Shown here: in pieces, positions 36,267 through 45,895 of the stretch
Position numbering within the stretch: the first letter of the stretch is position 1
How the letters are laid out: every line of letters starts with the position of its first letter
NCBI GenBank assembly: GCA_963747345.1
Contig: CAVVFA010000001.1
Span: 930,001 to 994,000 of the forward strand
Length of the DNA: 64,000 nucleotides
DNA from: GCA-2746795 sp963747345
GTDB taxonomy: Bacteria; Chloroflexota; Anaerolineae; Promineifilales; Promineifilaceae
Direction: 5' to 3'
Notes under the pieces: model-generated
Databases searched by the model: none
Told to the model about the DNA's origin: nothing
What the model saw: the letters and a program-made list of their open reading frames with translations, nothing else
Program-made: the position numbers and the translations under genes

Positions 36267-36905
36267 ATGCAACTGGACAGTTTACGCCAACAGCTAAAAA
36301 ACAAACATTTGGATCGTGATCATCTGCCAGACGATCCGTTTTTGCAGTTTGCAAGCTGGTTGCAAGAGGCCCATGCGGCAGAATTGCCCCATCCCAATGC
36401 CATGAGCCTGGCAACGGTTTCGGCAGAAGGCATCGTCTCTTCGCGCATGGTGATGCTGCGTCTGTTTGATGAACGGGGCTTCGTCTTTTTCACCGGGCTA
36501 GAAACGCAAAAGGCGCAGGATATTGGCGAAAATGAAAATGTGTCGCTGCTATTCCCCTGGTTGATGTTGGAAAGACAGGTGCGGGTGGAAGGAACGGCCG
36601 TTTCTCTTCCCAAAGCCGAAGCCCTCAAATTCTTCCTCAGCCGGTCTCGTGGCAGCCAAATGGGAATGTGGCTGGCGCAATCCAGCGAAGTCATCTCGTC
36701 ACGCACCGTCATGCAAAGCAAACTGGCAGAACTCAAACAGAAATTCGGGGAGGGGCAGGTGCCACTGCCCTCAGCCTGGGGAGGCTACCGCGTGATTCCC
36801 CGCCGCCTTGAGTTTTGGCAGGGCCATGCCGACCATCTACACGACAGGTTTGCCTACCAATTAGATGAGCAAGACAACTGGGTTATTAAGAGATTGTTGC
36901 CCTAG
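36267..36905 (+). CDS. pdxH: Pyridoxamine 5'-phosphate oxidase
   Basis: The protein matches PdxH over its whole 212 residues: NAMSLATVSAEGIVSSRMVMLR (FMN site), GFVFFTG, the SRSRGSQMGMWLAQSS loop, and a C-terminal WGGYRVIPRRLEFWQG followed by DRFAY. It oxidises pyridoxine or pyridoxamine phosphate to PLP with FMN. It starts 3 bases after the preceding stop, so it depends on coupling with the PEP-binding gene. Confidence 0.94.
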   Translation: MQLDSLRQQLKNKHLDRDHLPDDPFLQFASWLQEAHAAELPHPNAMSLATVSAEGIVSSRMVMLRLFDERGFVFFTGLETQKAQDIGENENVSLLFPWLMLERQVRVEGTAVSLPKAEALKFFLSRSRGSQMGMWLAQSSEVISSRTVMQSKLAELKQKFGEGQVPLPSAWGGYRVIPRRLEFWQGHADHLHDRFAYQLDEQDNWVIKRLLP

Positions 36906-36938
36906 AGGATGGGGGGAAACGGCCGTTCTCCCCATCCT
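36906..36938 (+). terminator. Hairpin after pdxH with an AACGGCCGTT loop
   Basis: AGGATGGGG (36906-36914) pairs with CCCCATCCT (36930-36938); the loop contains one copy of the dispersed palindrome, which can itself fold. No T run follows. Confidence 0.55.
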
Positions 36939-36954
36939 GGTTCCAAATTAAAAC

Positions 36955-37005
36955 TTGACACACCATCGCCGCTCATGTAAACTATATCTAGTTGGAACCG
37001 GTTCC
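36955..37005 (+). promoter_or_regulatory. lacI-type promoter with overlapping operator
   Basis: TTGACA (36955-36960), 17 bases, TAAACT (36978-36983) preceded by TG: a near-consensus sigma-70 promoter. Eleven bases on is GGAACCGGTTCC (36994-37005), a perfect palindrome with the central CG expected for LacI-family operators, placed over the start of transcription. This suggests autorepression. Confidence 0.78.
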
Positions 37006-37064
37006 ATATTGGATAGTTCCATCATTTGTCAGAGTAAAGTCGATTTAAGAGAAGGAGAAACGAC

Positions 37065-38105
37065 TTGTCCTCAGTCACAATTAGGGATGTAGCCAAAAAA
37101 GCAGACGTTGGTGTTGGAACCGTTTCCAGAGTTCTCAACGGGAGCGCGTCAGTTAGCGAAGCGACACGACAAAAAGTTCAGTCAGCAATTGCAGAACTTC
37201 AATTCACCCCAAATCCAGCCGCTCGGCGCTTATCACGTGGCAAAACCATGGTCATTGGTGCCATTGTTCCTTACTTTACCAACCCTTCCGTTGTTCGTCG
37301 TCTTCAAGGCATCGTCTCCGTCATCACCGAAAGCGACTACGATTTAATCCTTTTTGACGTCGAGAGCGAAGAACGGCGCGATGTATTTTTGCACAACGTC
37401 CCTCGTCGGCACATGGTTGATGGCCTACTCGTCGTATCCCTTACGCCCTCCGATTATGATGCAGAACAGATAGTAGAATCCCTACTCCCTACCGTATTAA
37501 TTGATGCCCATCATTCACGAATCAGTCGAATCATTGTCGATAATGTCGCTGGGGGATACCAGGCAGTAAAACATCTCATCGACTTGGGTCATCGTAAAAT
37601 CGGTTTCATTAGTGACTTTCTGGATGATCCCTTCAATTCACCCGTACGAGATCGTTTCCAAGGGTATAAAAATGCTTTAGCCGATGCCGCTATTCCCTTT
37701 ACACCAGAATACCATCGACAAGGTGAACACGGCCGTTTTCAAGCACGAGAAATGGCCTTTACCCTACTCACCTTACCTGATCCACCGACCGCCATATTTG
37801 CCTACAGCGACACCCAGGCGGTTGGTGTTTTAGAAGCAGCACGGGAAATGGGTATAAAAGTTCCCGAGCAACTATCAGTTGTCGGCTTCGACAATATCGA
37901 AGCCGCCGAATATCTTCAAATCACCACAGTGCGCCAAGCTCTCTACGAATCCGGTGTACGTGGCTGCAAACTCTTGCTGGACTTAATGGAAGCCCCCCTG
38001 CAAACGCCAGTGGAAATTCTATTACCCACAGAACTCATGCTAAGAGAGACAACAGCCCCGGTCACTACCATAAATTCAATAGCCCCACTGCATTTGAAGA
38101 AATAA
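37065..38105 (+). CDS. LacI-family transcriptional regulator
   Basis: The helix-turn-helix is VTIRDVAKKADVGVGTVSRV followed by the hinge-helix region NPAARRLSRG; the rest is a periplasmic-binding-like sensor domain (about 60-335). The start is TTG at 37065 with AAGGAGAA six bases before. It is first in a sugar transport and utilisation cluster and so probably responds to an alpha-glucoside such as trehalose, maltose or sucrose, by analogy with MalR/AglR/ThuR. The palindrome at 36994 is its likely operator. Confidence 0.92.
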   Translation: MSSVTIRDVAKKADVGVGTVSRVLNGSASVSEATRQKVQSAIAELQFTPNPAARRLSRGKTMVIGAIVPYFTNPSVVRRLQGIVSVITESDYDLILFDVESEERRDVFLHNVPRRHMVDGLLVVSLTPSDYDAEQIVESLLPTVLIDAHHSRISRIIVDNVAGGYQAVKHLIDLGHRKIGFISDFLDDPFNSPVRDRFQGYKNALADAAIPFTPEYHRQGEHGRFQAREMAFTLLTLPDPPTAIFAYSDTQAVGVLEAAREMGIKVPEQLSVVGFDNIEAAEYLQITTVRQALYESGVRGCKLLLDLMEAPLQTPVEILLPTELMLRETTAPVTTINSIAPLHLKK

Positions 38106-38275
38106 ATCCAATGCTACTAAATGGAGGTGATGCAATAGAAATATGCAGTTTGAATGTCTCAAACTTGCACAGACAAAACAGTTCAACAAGTTGTCCCAAG
38201 CTTTTAAAGCGATTTTGCAAAATCGCACAATTAACCATTAGGATTCAACAAAATCCTAGGAGGAAAAGAAACGCA
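38106..38275 (+). promoter_or_regulatory. Leader between lacI and the binding-protein gene, with hairpins
   Basis: Three dyads are seen: AGTTTGA/TCAAACT near 38150, an exact 18-base palindrome at 38209-38226 (GCGATTTTGCAAAATCGC), and AGGATT/AATCCT just before the AGGAGG of the next gene. They may control expression of the binding protein relative to the regulator. No second GGAACCGGTTCC is present here. Confidence 0.45.
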
Positions 38276-41033
38276 ATGAAAAACCAAAAACTTTTAATGC
38301 TCATCAGTATGTTGTTGGTATTCGTCCTGGCTTTAGTAGCCTGTGGCGGCGGCGGCACAACCACCGAACCAACAGAAGCCCCAGCTCCGGCCGAAGAAGC
38401 AGTTGTTGAAGAACCGGCCGAAGAAGTTGCTCCCACCGAAGAAGCTGCCCCGGCCGAAGAAGAAGCCGCTCCAGCCGAAGAAATGCCAGCAGGAACCCTG
38501 GCAATGCCTGCCGGAGGCTTTTTAGAACGAGCCGTCGCTGGCGAATTTAGCGGAACCAGCGTAACCGTTGACGGTCCCTTCACCAATCCAGACGACGTCC
38601 TGTTCCTGGAATCCATGAAAGCCTTTGAAGAAGCCACCGGCATCACCGTCAACTACATTGGTGACAAAGAATTTGAAGGCCGCATTTCCATCGCCGTTGA
38701 TGCCGGCAACCCGCCCGACATCGCCGATTTCCCGCAGCCTGGTCTGCTAGCCAGCTTCGTTCGCCAGGGTCACGTTGTTGATCCCACCACCTACATGAGT
38801 GAAGAATGGTTGTCCCAACAATACAACCAAAGCTGGCTCGACATGTCCATGATGGAAGGTCAATCCGCTGGTGTCTGGCATCGTTTCAATGGCAAAAGCC
38901 TCGTTTGGTATCCCAAAGCTCAATTTGATGCCGCTGGCTACGCAGTCCCCGAAACCTGGGATGACTTGTTAGCCTTAACTCAGACCATCGCCGACGACGG
39001 TGACACCGCCTGGTGTATCGGTATTGAATCTGGTGCCGCCACCGGTTGGGCCGCCACCGACTGGACTGAAGAAATGATGCTGCGCACCACCTCGTTAGAA
39101 AACTACGATGCCTGGGTCGCTGGCGACCTGCCCTTTGCTTCAGACGAAGTCAAAGGTGCCGTAGAAGCCTGGAGCGAAATCTGGTTCAACCCAGATTACG
39201 TCTATGGTGGCACCGATGCCATTGTCTCCACCTTCTTTGGTGATTCCCCGGCTGCCATGTTTGAAGATCCGCCAAAATGCTGGCTGCATCGTCAAGGCAA
39301 CTTCATCACCGGCTTCTTCCCTGAAGGTGCCGAAGCTGGCGTAGATTACGACTTCTTCTATTTGCCCCCAGTTGATGAAGCCTATGGCAAGCCATTCCTG
39401 GTTGCTGGCGACATCATGGCTCAATTCATCGAAAGACCAGAAGTTAATGCCTTGATGGAATACTTCACGACACCAGCTTCTGCTTCCGGTTGGTTGGCAA
39501 ATGGTGGCAGCTTGGCTTCACATCAAACCGCCACACCCGACATGTACGGACAAGAATTGGAACGTGGTATTGCTGAACTCGTAACTGAAGCCACCAGCTT
39601 CCGCTTTGATGCGTCTGACTTGATGCCCGGTGAAGTTGGCGCTGGCTCCTTCTGGACTGGCATGACCGACTACGTGTCCGGCGCTGCTGACCTCGATACC
39701 GTTATGGACGAAATTGACGCGTCTTGGCCTGCTGGTGTTGCTGGTCAAGTTCAAGAAGAGGCCGCTACAGAAGAAATGGCAGATGGTGACTTTGCTGTCA
39801 TGCCTGGTGGTTTCCTGGAACAAGCAATAAATGGTGACTTTGACCGGTGGTTCTGTCACCGTTGATGGCCCGTTCACCAATCCTGATGATGTCCTGTTTA
39901 TGGAATCTATGAAAGCCTTCGAAGAAGCTACCGGCATCACTGTCAACTACATTGGTGACAAGGAATTTGAAGGTCGCATCTCCATTGCCGTCGATGCAGG
40001 CAACCCACCTGATATCGCTGACTTCCCGCAACCTGGTTTGCTGGCCAGCTTCGTGCGCCAAGGCCACGTAGTAGACCCCACAAGCTGGATGAGCGAAGAA
40101 TTCTTGGCCGAACAATACAACCAAAGCTGGTTCGACATGGCGATGATGGAAGGTCAATCCGCTGGTGTCTGGCATCGCTTCAATGGCAAAAGCCTCGTTT
40201 GGTATCCCAAGGCTCAATTTGACGCTGCTGGCTACGAAGTTCCAGAAACTTGGGACGACTTGTTAGCATTGACGCAAATGATTGCTGATGATGGTGACAC
40301 TGCCTGGTGTATCGGTATCGAATCTGGTGCTGCCACTGGTTGGGCCGCTACCGACTGGACCGAAGAAATGATGCTGCGCACTACCTCGTTAGAAAACTAC
40401 GATGCCTGGGTCGCTGGTGATCTGCCCTTTGCTTCTGACGAAGTCAAAGGTGCCGTAGAAGCCTGGAGCGAAATCTGGTTCAACCCAGATTACGTCTATG
40501 GTGGCACCGATGCCATTGTCTCCACCTTCTTTGGTGATTCCCCAGCTGCCATGTTTGAAGATCCGCCAAAATGCTGGCTGCATCGTCAAGGCAACTTCAT
40601 CACCGGTTTCTTCCCCGAAGGAACCGAGGCAGGTGTAGATTATGACTTCTTCTACCTGCCGCGCAGTTGATGACAGCTTACGGCAAACCATTCCTGGTTG
40701 CTGGTGATATCATGGCCTTGTTCAATGACACGCCAGAAGCCAAAGCTTTGATGGAATACTTCGCCACCCCAGCATTCTGCCTCTGGTTGGTTGGCAAATG
40801 GTGGTGCCTTAGCTGCCCATCAAACAGCCACACCCGATATGTACGGTCAAGAACTGGAAGCCGGTATTGCCGAACTCGTTACCGAAGCCACCAGCTTCCG
40901 TTTCGATGCGTCTGACCTGATGCCCGGTGAAGTTGGCGCAGGCTCTTTCTGGACTGGCATGACCGACTACGTTTCTGGTGCTGCTGACCTGGATACCGTC
41001 ATGGACGAAATTGACGCATCCTGGCCTCGATAG
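38276..41033 (+). CDS. ABC sugar-binding lipoprotein with two tandem binding domains (frameshifts in copy 2)
   Basis: A lipoprotein signal (LVFVLALVAC) and a Pro/Glu-rich linker precede a type-1 sugar-binding domain of the alpha-glucoside group (MPAGGFLERA, then VTVDGPFTNPDDVLFLES, KSLVWYPKAQFDAAGY). At about residue 505 a second, nearly identical domain begins with MPGGFLEQAINGDF. The frame breaks at 39843, and in copy 2 again near 40665 and 40775. If those are errors, the product is one chain of about 915 residues with two binding domains; otherwise copy 2 is a pseudogene and copy 1 alone works. Nothing between the copies resembles a signal peptide or ribosome-binding site, which favours a genuine fusion. 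It would deliver sugar to the two permeases that follow. No ATPase is in the window, so a shared MsiK-type ATPase is likely. Confidence 0.82.
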
Positions 41034-41049
41034 TTTGTAAGTAATTAGG

Positions 41050-41079
41050 AAACAGTGGGCAGCCCGCTGCCCACTGTTT
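41050..41079 (+). terminator. 13-bp hairpin after the binding-protein gene
   Basis: AAACAGTGGGCAG and CTGCCCACTGTTT are exact arms around CCCG. It probably lowers transcription into the permease genes, giving the usual excess of binding protein. Confidence 0.75.
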
Positions 41080-41106
41080 GCACACTTGTTTGTGACTACT
41101 GAGGCA

Positions 41107-41140
41107 GACCTGTCAGGTTTGCAAAACCTGACAGGTCTTT
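41107..41140 (+). terminator. Second hairpin with T run, GACCTGTCAGG type
   Basis: GACCTGTCAGGTTT and AAACCTGACAGGTC are exact 14-base arms with a 3-base loop, followed by TTTT. Confidence 0.8.
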
Positions 41141-41206
41141 TAGACCCGAGCAGTCACAAAATGGTTGGTTTGCAGAGTTTACTCTGTAGGAAGGAGGAAG
41201 AGTCTC

Positions 41207-42386
41207 ATGCAGCAAATTGAAGCGAAAGCCCCTGAAAGCACGGGCGCAAAGTTAATTGCTTTAATTCTCCGAGTCGCGTTAGCTGTTGCTATCCCCTTAA
41301 TTGCTTTTTGGGTGTTGTACCAAGGTTTTCTATTTTTGCGAGATAGCGATGCCCCTAAAGCTGTTATTGTTTTGGTAGCGATTGTATGGGGTGTCGGTGG
41401 GGTAGCGGCGCTTTACTGGATTTTCAACTGGCTGGTTGAACTGTTACCGAGTGAGTGGACGGCACGATTACAACCGTTTGTCTTTGTCGGCCCAGCAATG
41501 GCCATTCTCATTTGGTATTTGACACTGCCGGTTTATCGTACCTTCTGGTTAAGTCTCTTTGATAGAGATGGTTTCCCAACTGGATTCTCTGTTTTTAAGC
41601 CGTGGACTTGGCTTGCTGGCATTCAAAGCGGTTCATTTGTGGGTTTTGAGAATTACGTAAATTTGTTTACTGACCGCTTGTTGCAAGAAGCGATGCGTAA
41701 CAATCTTATGTGGATTGTTTTTGGCAGCACCTTGTCTGTGGTCACTGGCCTGTTAGTGGCTACGTTGGCAGATCGCAGTAAAACGGAACGTGTTTCCAAA
41801 ACCCTCATTTTCTTGCCTATGGCTATTTCTTTTGTGGGTGCGGGTGTGATTTGGAATTTCATGTATGAAGTGAAACCGCCTGGTGAAGCGCAAATTGGTG
41901 TGTTTAATGCGATTGTGGTGGCGCTAGGTGGCAGTCCCCATCCCTGGGATAAATGGGTAGCCATTGCTCCCTGGAATAATCTCTTTTTGATTTTGATTGT
42001 TATTTGGCTGCAAACAGGCTTTTCAATGGTGCTATTTTCGGCCGCATTGAAAGGGATTCCCCAAGAATTAATGGAAGCAGGGCGTATGGATGGCGCTAGT
42101 GAAGTGCGCATATTTCTTTAATATTATGTTGCCTTACATTCGTCCGACGGTGATTACGGTGTGGACGACGATTGTGATATTTACGTTGAAGATATTTGAC
42201 GTGGTTTGGGTGATGACTGGGGGGCAGTTTGGCACACATGTGATTGCCACGCAGTTCTACAGGCAATCATTCACAGCGCGAAATTCAGGTATTGGTTCGG
42301 CGATTGCTATTATCTTGTTGCTAACAGTGGTGCCTGTGCTTGCTTATAATTTGCGGCAGCTCCGTGAAGGGCAGGAGGGTTTTTAA
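41207..42386 (+). CDS. ABC sugar permease, MalF/UgpA type (one frameshift)
   Basis: GGAGG nine bases before ATG 41207 sets the start. The protein has about eight membrane helices with a long N-terminal part. The EAA loop that contacts the ATPase is IPQELMEAGRMDGASEV, and exactly there, near 42112, the frame breaks; the next frame completes it as FFNIMLPYIRPTVI and runs to 42386. The break may be an error. It works with the second permease, which starts 2 bases later. Confidence 0.82.
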
Positions 42387-42387
42387 G

Positions 42388-43487
42388 ATGAAGAAGACAA
42401 AAATGGTTGGGTATTTTATTCGTTAATGGCATTCTCTTGCTGATTGTGATTCTTTGGAGTATTCCCACATTGGGTTTGCTGGTTTCTTCATTTAGATTTC
42501 CTTTTGATATTCAGACATCTGGTTGGTGGACGGTTTTTCCGCACCAAGAATGGCAAACGGTAGCTGTGATTGAAAATCCGCGAGAAGACATTGGGGCTTG
42601 ATCCAGATAACGTTATGGAAATCGAGGGTGTTTCTGGCACGTTTGAAGAGTTTCGGGAAGGCGTTGCTTCTGGTGATTTGCAAGTAACCTGGATCGGAAA
42701 TAAGCGGATTGGTCGGGTTGAAGTTCAGGAAGAAGTGTGGACGGTTAATTGGGATTTTACGTTACAAAACTATCAAACGGTTATTTTCGGCCGTGATACG
42801 GAAATTCAGAATCCAGATGGCAGTACACTGACGATTCCTGGTCAGGATATGCAGCAAGCTTTCTTGAACAGTTTAGCGGTGTCTATCCCCTCTACGGTGA
42901 TCCCCATTTTGATTGCGGCGTTTGCGGCGTATGCATTTGCCTGGATGAAATTCCCTGGGCGGCGTTGGTTCTTCATTATGGTTGTGGCGTTGTTGGTTGT
43001 GCCGTTGCAGATTGCGTTGGTGCCTATTTTGAGTGACTACAATGCGTTAGGTATCAATGGTGAGTTCTTGTCTGTGTGGTTGGCGCATACGGGCTTTGGC
43101 TTGGCGTTGGCAATCTATTTACTTTACAACTACATGTCTACCCTGCCGCGAGAAACGTTAGAATCTGCGTTTATTGATGGGGCATCCCATTTTACAGTGT
43201 TTACCAAGCTGGTTTTGCCACTTTCGGTACCGGCACTGGCTTCCTTTGCCATCTTCCAGTTCCTGTGGGTCTGGAATGATTATTTGGTGGCGTTGGTCTT
43301 CTTGGGCGTTGATCCGAGTAAGAAGGTGTTGACACAGCGTTTGGCTGACTTGACAGGGACATTCGGCAATGCGTGGCATTTGTTAACGGCCGGCGCCTTT
43401 GTGACGATGATTTTACCGATGATTGTGTTCATTGTGCTGCAACGATATTTTGTACGTGGTTTGATGGCTGGCTCGGTGAAAGGGTAG
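42388..43487 (+). CDS. ABC sugar permease, MalG/UgpE type (two frameshifts)
   Basis: ATG 42388 (MKKTKM) is followed by a break near 42405 and another near 42572; in between lie LLLIVILWSIPTLGLLVSSF, the usual first helix, and afterwards an inserted soluble segment of about 70 residues. The EAA loop is LPRETLESAFIDGASHFTVF followed by KLVLPLSVPALASF. The long periplasmic insert is common in alpha-glucoside permeases (AglG type). With the first permease it forms the transport channel. Confidence 0.8.
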
Positions 43488-43563
43488 GGCAGTAAACAGT
43501 TTGCAGTGAACAGTGAACAGTGTGCGGTGGGACTGAGTATGGTTTAGCTAGAACAATATTAGG

Positions 43564-43596
43564 GAGCACGGCCGTTTTCTGCCGTGCTCTTTTCTT
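43564..43596 (+). terminator. Intrinsic terminator after the permease genes
   Basis: GAGCACGGC and GCCGTGCTC pair around CGTTTTCT and are followed by TTTTCTT. The left arm and loop hold ACGGCCGTT, a near-copy of the dispersed palindrome. It ends 17 bases before the treS ATG. Confidence 0.82.
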
Positions 43597-43612
43597 AAAC
43601 AGGTGAATTTTT

Positions 43613-45238
43613 ATGACAGGTGTATGGTATCAAGACGCAGTGTTCTACCAACTGAACATCCGGGCCTATGCCGATAGCAGTGGGGATGGTCACGGAGATT
43701 TTCGCGGTGCGATAGACAAGTTGGATCACATTCAATCACTGGGTGTAACTTGCATCTGGATTATGCCCCATTACGCCTCGCCGCTGAAAGATGATGGTTA
43801 TGACATTGCCGATTACACGGCCGTTCATCCCGACTACGGCACAATCGATGATTTCAGGGCGTTTGTGGAGGCGGCTCATGCACGCGGCTTGAAAGTGGTG
43901 ACGGATTTGGTCATGAACCACACATCTGACCAGCACCCCTGGTTTCAGGCGGCGCGGCAGGACAAAAACTCGCCTTATCGTGATTACTACGTATGGAGCG
44001 ATACCGGGACCGAATATGCGGAAACGCGCCTCATTTTTCTGGATGATGAAACCTCAAACTGGACCTATGACGAAGTTGCCGGGCAATATTTCTGGCATCG
44101 TTTTTACAGCAGTCAGCCGGATTTGAACTACGATAACCCTCAAGTTGTCGCCGAAATGTTTGCGGTGATTCGCTTTTGGCTGGATATGGGCATTGATGGT
44201 TTTCGCGTGGACGCGATTCCTTATTTGTATGAACGGGAAGGCACAAATTGTGAAAACCTGCCGGAAACCCATGCCTTTTTGAAGAAGATGCGCCAGATGG
44301 TCGATATTGAATATCCGGGAACGCTGTTGATTGCGGAAGCCAATATGTGGCCGGAAGATTTACTGCCTTATTTTGGCACAGTGGCAGAGCCAGAGTTTCC
44401 TGTTTGCTTCCACTTTCCGATTATGCCGCGCCTGTATCAGTCGTTGAAGTCGGGGGATAAGACGCCGATTGTGGACATTTTGAACGCCACACCAGCCATT
44501 CCTGAAGGCACGCAGTGGATGACGTTTTTGCGCAATCATGACGAGTTGACGCTGGAGATGGTGACGCCTGAAGTGCGCCAGTGGATGTGGGAACAGTACG
44601 CACCGGAACCGCGCATGAAGCAAAATATGGGTATTCGGCGGCGTTTGGCATCCTTGTTGGATAACGATAAACGGCGCTGGTTTTTGCTCAACGCTATGTT
44701 TCTCTCCCTGCCTGGGCTGCCCATCATCTACAATGGTGATGAAATCGGCATGGGCGATAATATCTGGCTGCCCGACCGCCACGGCTGTCGCACGCCGATG
44801 CAGTGGGATGCCAGTGCGAACGCTGGTTTTTCCAGCGCTGAGAAAACGTATTTCCCGGTGATTAGTGGCGGTGAATTTGGGTATGAGACGGTAAATGTGG
44901 CGGCGCAGGAGGTTGATCCTGAATCGTACTTGAATCGGATGCGGTTTTTGCTCAGCACACGCCAGAGCCAGCCGGTGTTGAAGCACGGGGAGTTTGCTTT
45001 TGTGGAGACGGGGTCGGGCGCTGCATCCGCAACGGCTGCCTCGACAAGCTCGGCACGAAGCGTTCTCGCTTTTCGTCGCTATCTGGGTGATGAGGGAATT
45101 CTCTGCCTGTTCAACCTGAGCGACCAGCCGCAGACATTTACCCTGCACCGCGAGCGCACCGATTTGCTTTCTGGAGACGGTGGAAAATTGTCCGGCGAGA
45201 TGGCATTACGGCCGTTTGCGGCGCATTGGTTGAAGTAG
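43613..45238 (+). CDS. treS: Trehalose synthase (maltose alpha-D-glucosyltransferase), GH13
   Basis: A GH13 enzyme of 541 residues. DLVMNHTSDQHPWF and GFRVDAIPYLYEREGTNCEN are hallmarks of TreS. The nucleophile is D200, the acid is the E of IAEAN and the third acid is the D of RNHDE. It interconverts maltose and trehalose. The C-terminal beta domain contains ASTSSARS near residue 475, read from a TCGAC-type dispersed repeat and probably an in-frame insert. Placement after the transporter suggests the imported sugar is maltose, trehalose or a related glucoside. Confidence 0.9.
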   Translation: MTGVWYQDAVFYQLNIRAYADSSGDGHGDFRGAIDKLDHIQSLGVTCIWIMPHYASPLKDDGYDIADYTAVHPDYGTIDDFRAFVEAAHARGLKVVTDLVMNHTSDQHPWFQAARQDKNSPYRDYYVWSDTGTEYAETRLIFLDDETSNWTYDEVAGQYFWHRFYSSQPDLNYDNPQVVAEMFAVIRFWLDMGIDGFRVDAIPYLYEREGTNCENLPETHAFLKKMRQMVDIEYPGTLLIAEANMWPEDLLPYFGTVAEPEFPVCFHFPIMPRLYQSLKSGDKTPIVDILNATPAIPEGTQWMTFLRNHDELTLEMVTPEVRQWMWEQYAPEPRMKQNMGIRRRLASLLDNDKRRWFLLNAMFLSLPGLPIIYNGDEIGMGDNIWLPDRHGCRTPMQWDASANAGFSSAEKTYFPVISGGEFGYETVNVAAQEVDPESYLNRMRFLLSTRQSQPVLKHGEFAFVETGSGAASATAASTSSARSVLAFRRYLGDEGILCLFNLSDQPQTFTLHRERTDLLSGDGGKLSGEMALRPFAAHWLK

Positions 45239-45263
45239 GAAACGGCCGTTTTGCGGTATACTG
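45224..45263. repeat. Direct repeat, left copy (treS end)
   Basis: Forty bases covering the last codons of treS, one AACGGCCGTT and GCGGTATACTG recur at 46530-46569 with one mismatch. The copies bracket 1.27 kb. Confidence 0.88.
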
Positions 45264-45290
45264 AAAGCAATAAATAGATGAGGTGAATAT

Positions 45291-45528
45291 ATGCCTGTTG
45301 TTGCTCGCTTTTATGGAATCTTGATCAAAATGTATTTCCGCGAACATGGTAAATCACATTTTCATGCTATCTATGGGAATACAATGGGGTGTTTGATATT
45401 GAGACATTGAAGGTGATTTGCCGCGTCGAGCGCAAAAACTAGTTCGTGAGTGGGCGAAATCTTATCAGAGTGATTTACAAATTATGTGGGAATCACAAGA
45501 TTTCCGTCAATTGCCTGGTTTGGAGTAA
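45291..45528 (+). CDS. DUF4160 protein (two frameshifts)
   Basis: ATG 45291 has GAGGTG upstream. MPVVARFYGILIKMYFREHG followed by KSHFHAIYGN is the DUF4160 start. Two single-base breaks (near 45385 at GGGG, and near 45407) separate it from the family ending DLPRRAQKLVREWAK and the last residues LPGLE. DUF4160 genes are commonly followed by DUF2442, as here, and a toxin-antitoxin-like role has been proposed for such pairs. Confidence 0.7.
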
Positions 45529-45535
45529 ATGTGTT

Positions 45536-45811
45536 ATGACAACTTATCCAAAAGTGAAAGCTGTGAAACCTTTATCAGACTATCAATTGCTGGTCACCTT
45601 TCAGAACCACGATGAAAAAATCTATCATTGTTTACCTCTGCTAGATGAATATCCGTTTACTCCTCTGAAAAACAGTGGCTTTTTCAAGACAGTAAAAGTT
45701 GACATGGGTGGGTATGGCATTAGCTGGAATGACGAGATCGATTTGAGTGAATCTGAACTATGGGAAAACGGAATTTTATTAGAGAATTTCAGGAAAGAAG
45801 AGTTTACATAA
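45536..45811 (+). CDS. DUF2442 protein
   Basis: A 91-residue protein with the family pattern: VKAVKPLSDYQLLVTFQNHDEK near the start, LPLLDEYPFTPLKN and a final GISWNDEIDLSESELWENG. It starts 7 bases after DUF4160. A second, more distant DUF2442 lies at 49407. Confidence 0.82.
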   Translation: MTTYPKVKAVKPLSDYQLLVTFQNHDEKIYHCLPLLDEYPFTPLKNSGFFKTVKVDMGGYGISWNDEIDLSESELWENGILLENFRKEEFT

Positions 45812-45823
45812 TTTTAGTATTAT

Positions 45824-45895
45824 TTTGAAGCCGTTTCCAGCAGTGTAACCAACTACATCCACTTCCTTACTCGATTAATCATTGATGATGACTGA
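45824..45895 (+). pseudogene. Remnant of a HepT-like toxin C-terminus
   Basis: The 23 codons read FEAVSSSVTNYIHFLTRLI then IDDD and a stop. They align with the end of the HepT pseudogene at 46964-47466 (FTAVSSDLTNFIQFLNQLA, TDD). Thirteen of 23 residues agree, and the DNA is similar too. No upstream part of such a gene remains. The methyltransferase start overlaps it. Confidence 0.65.

Noticed and set aside
41034..41206. Riboswitch before the permease genes
   Set aside because: Only two simple hairpins are present; no conserved aptamer-like core is recognisable.
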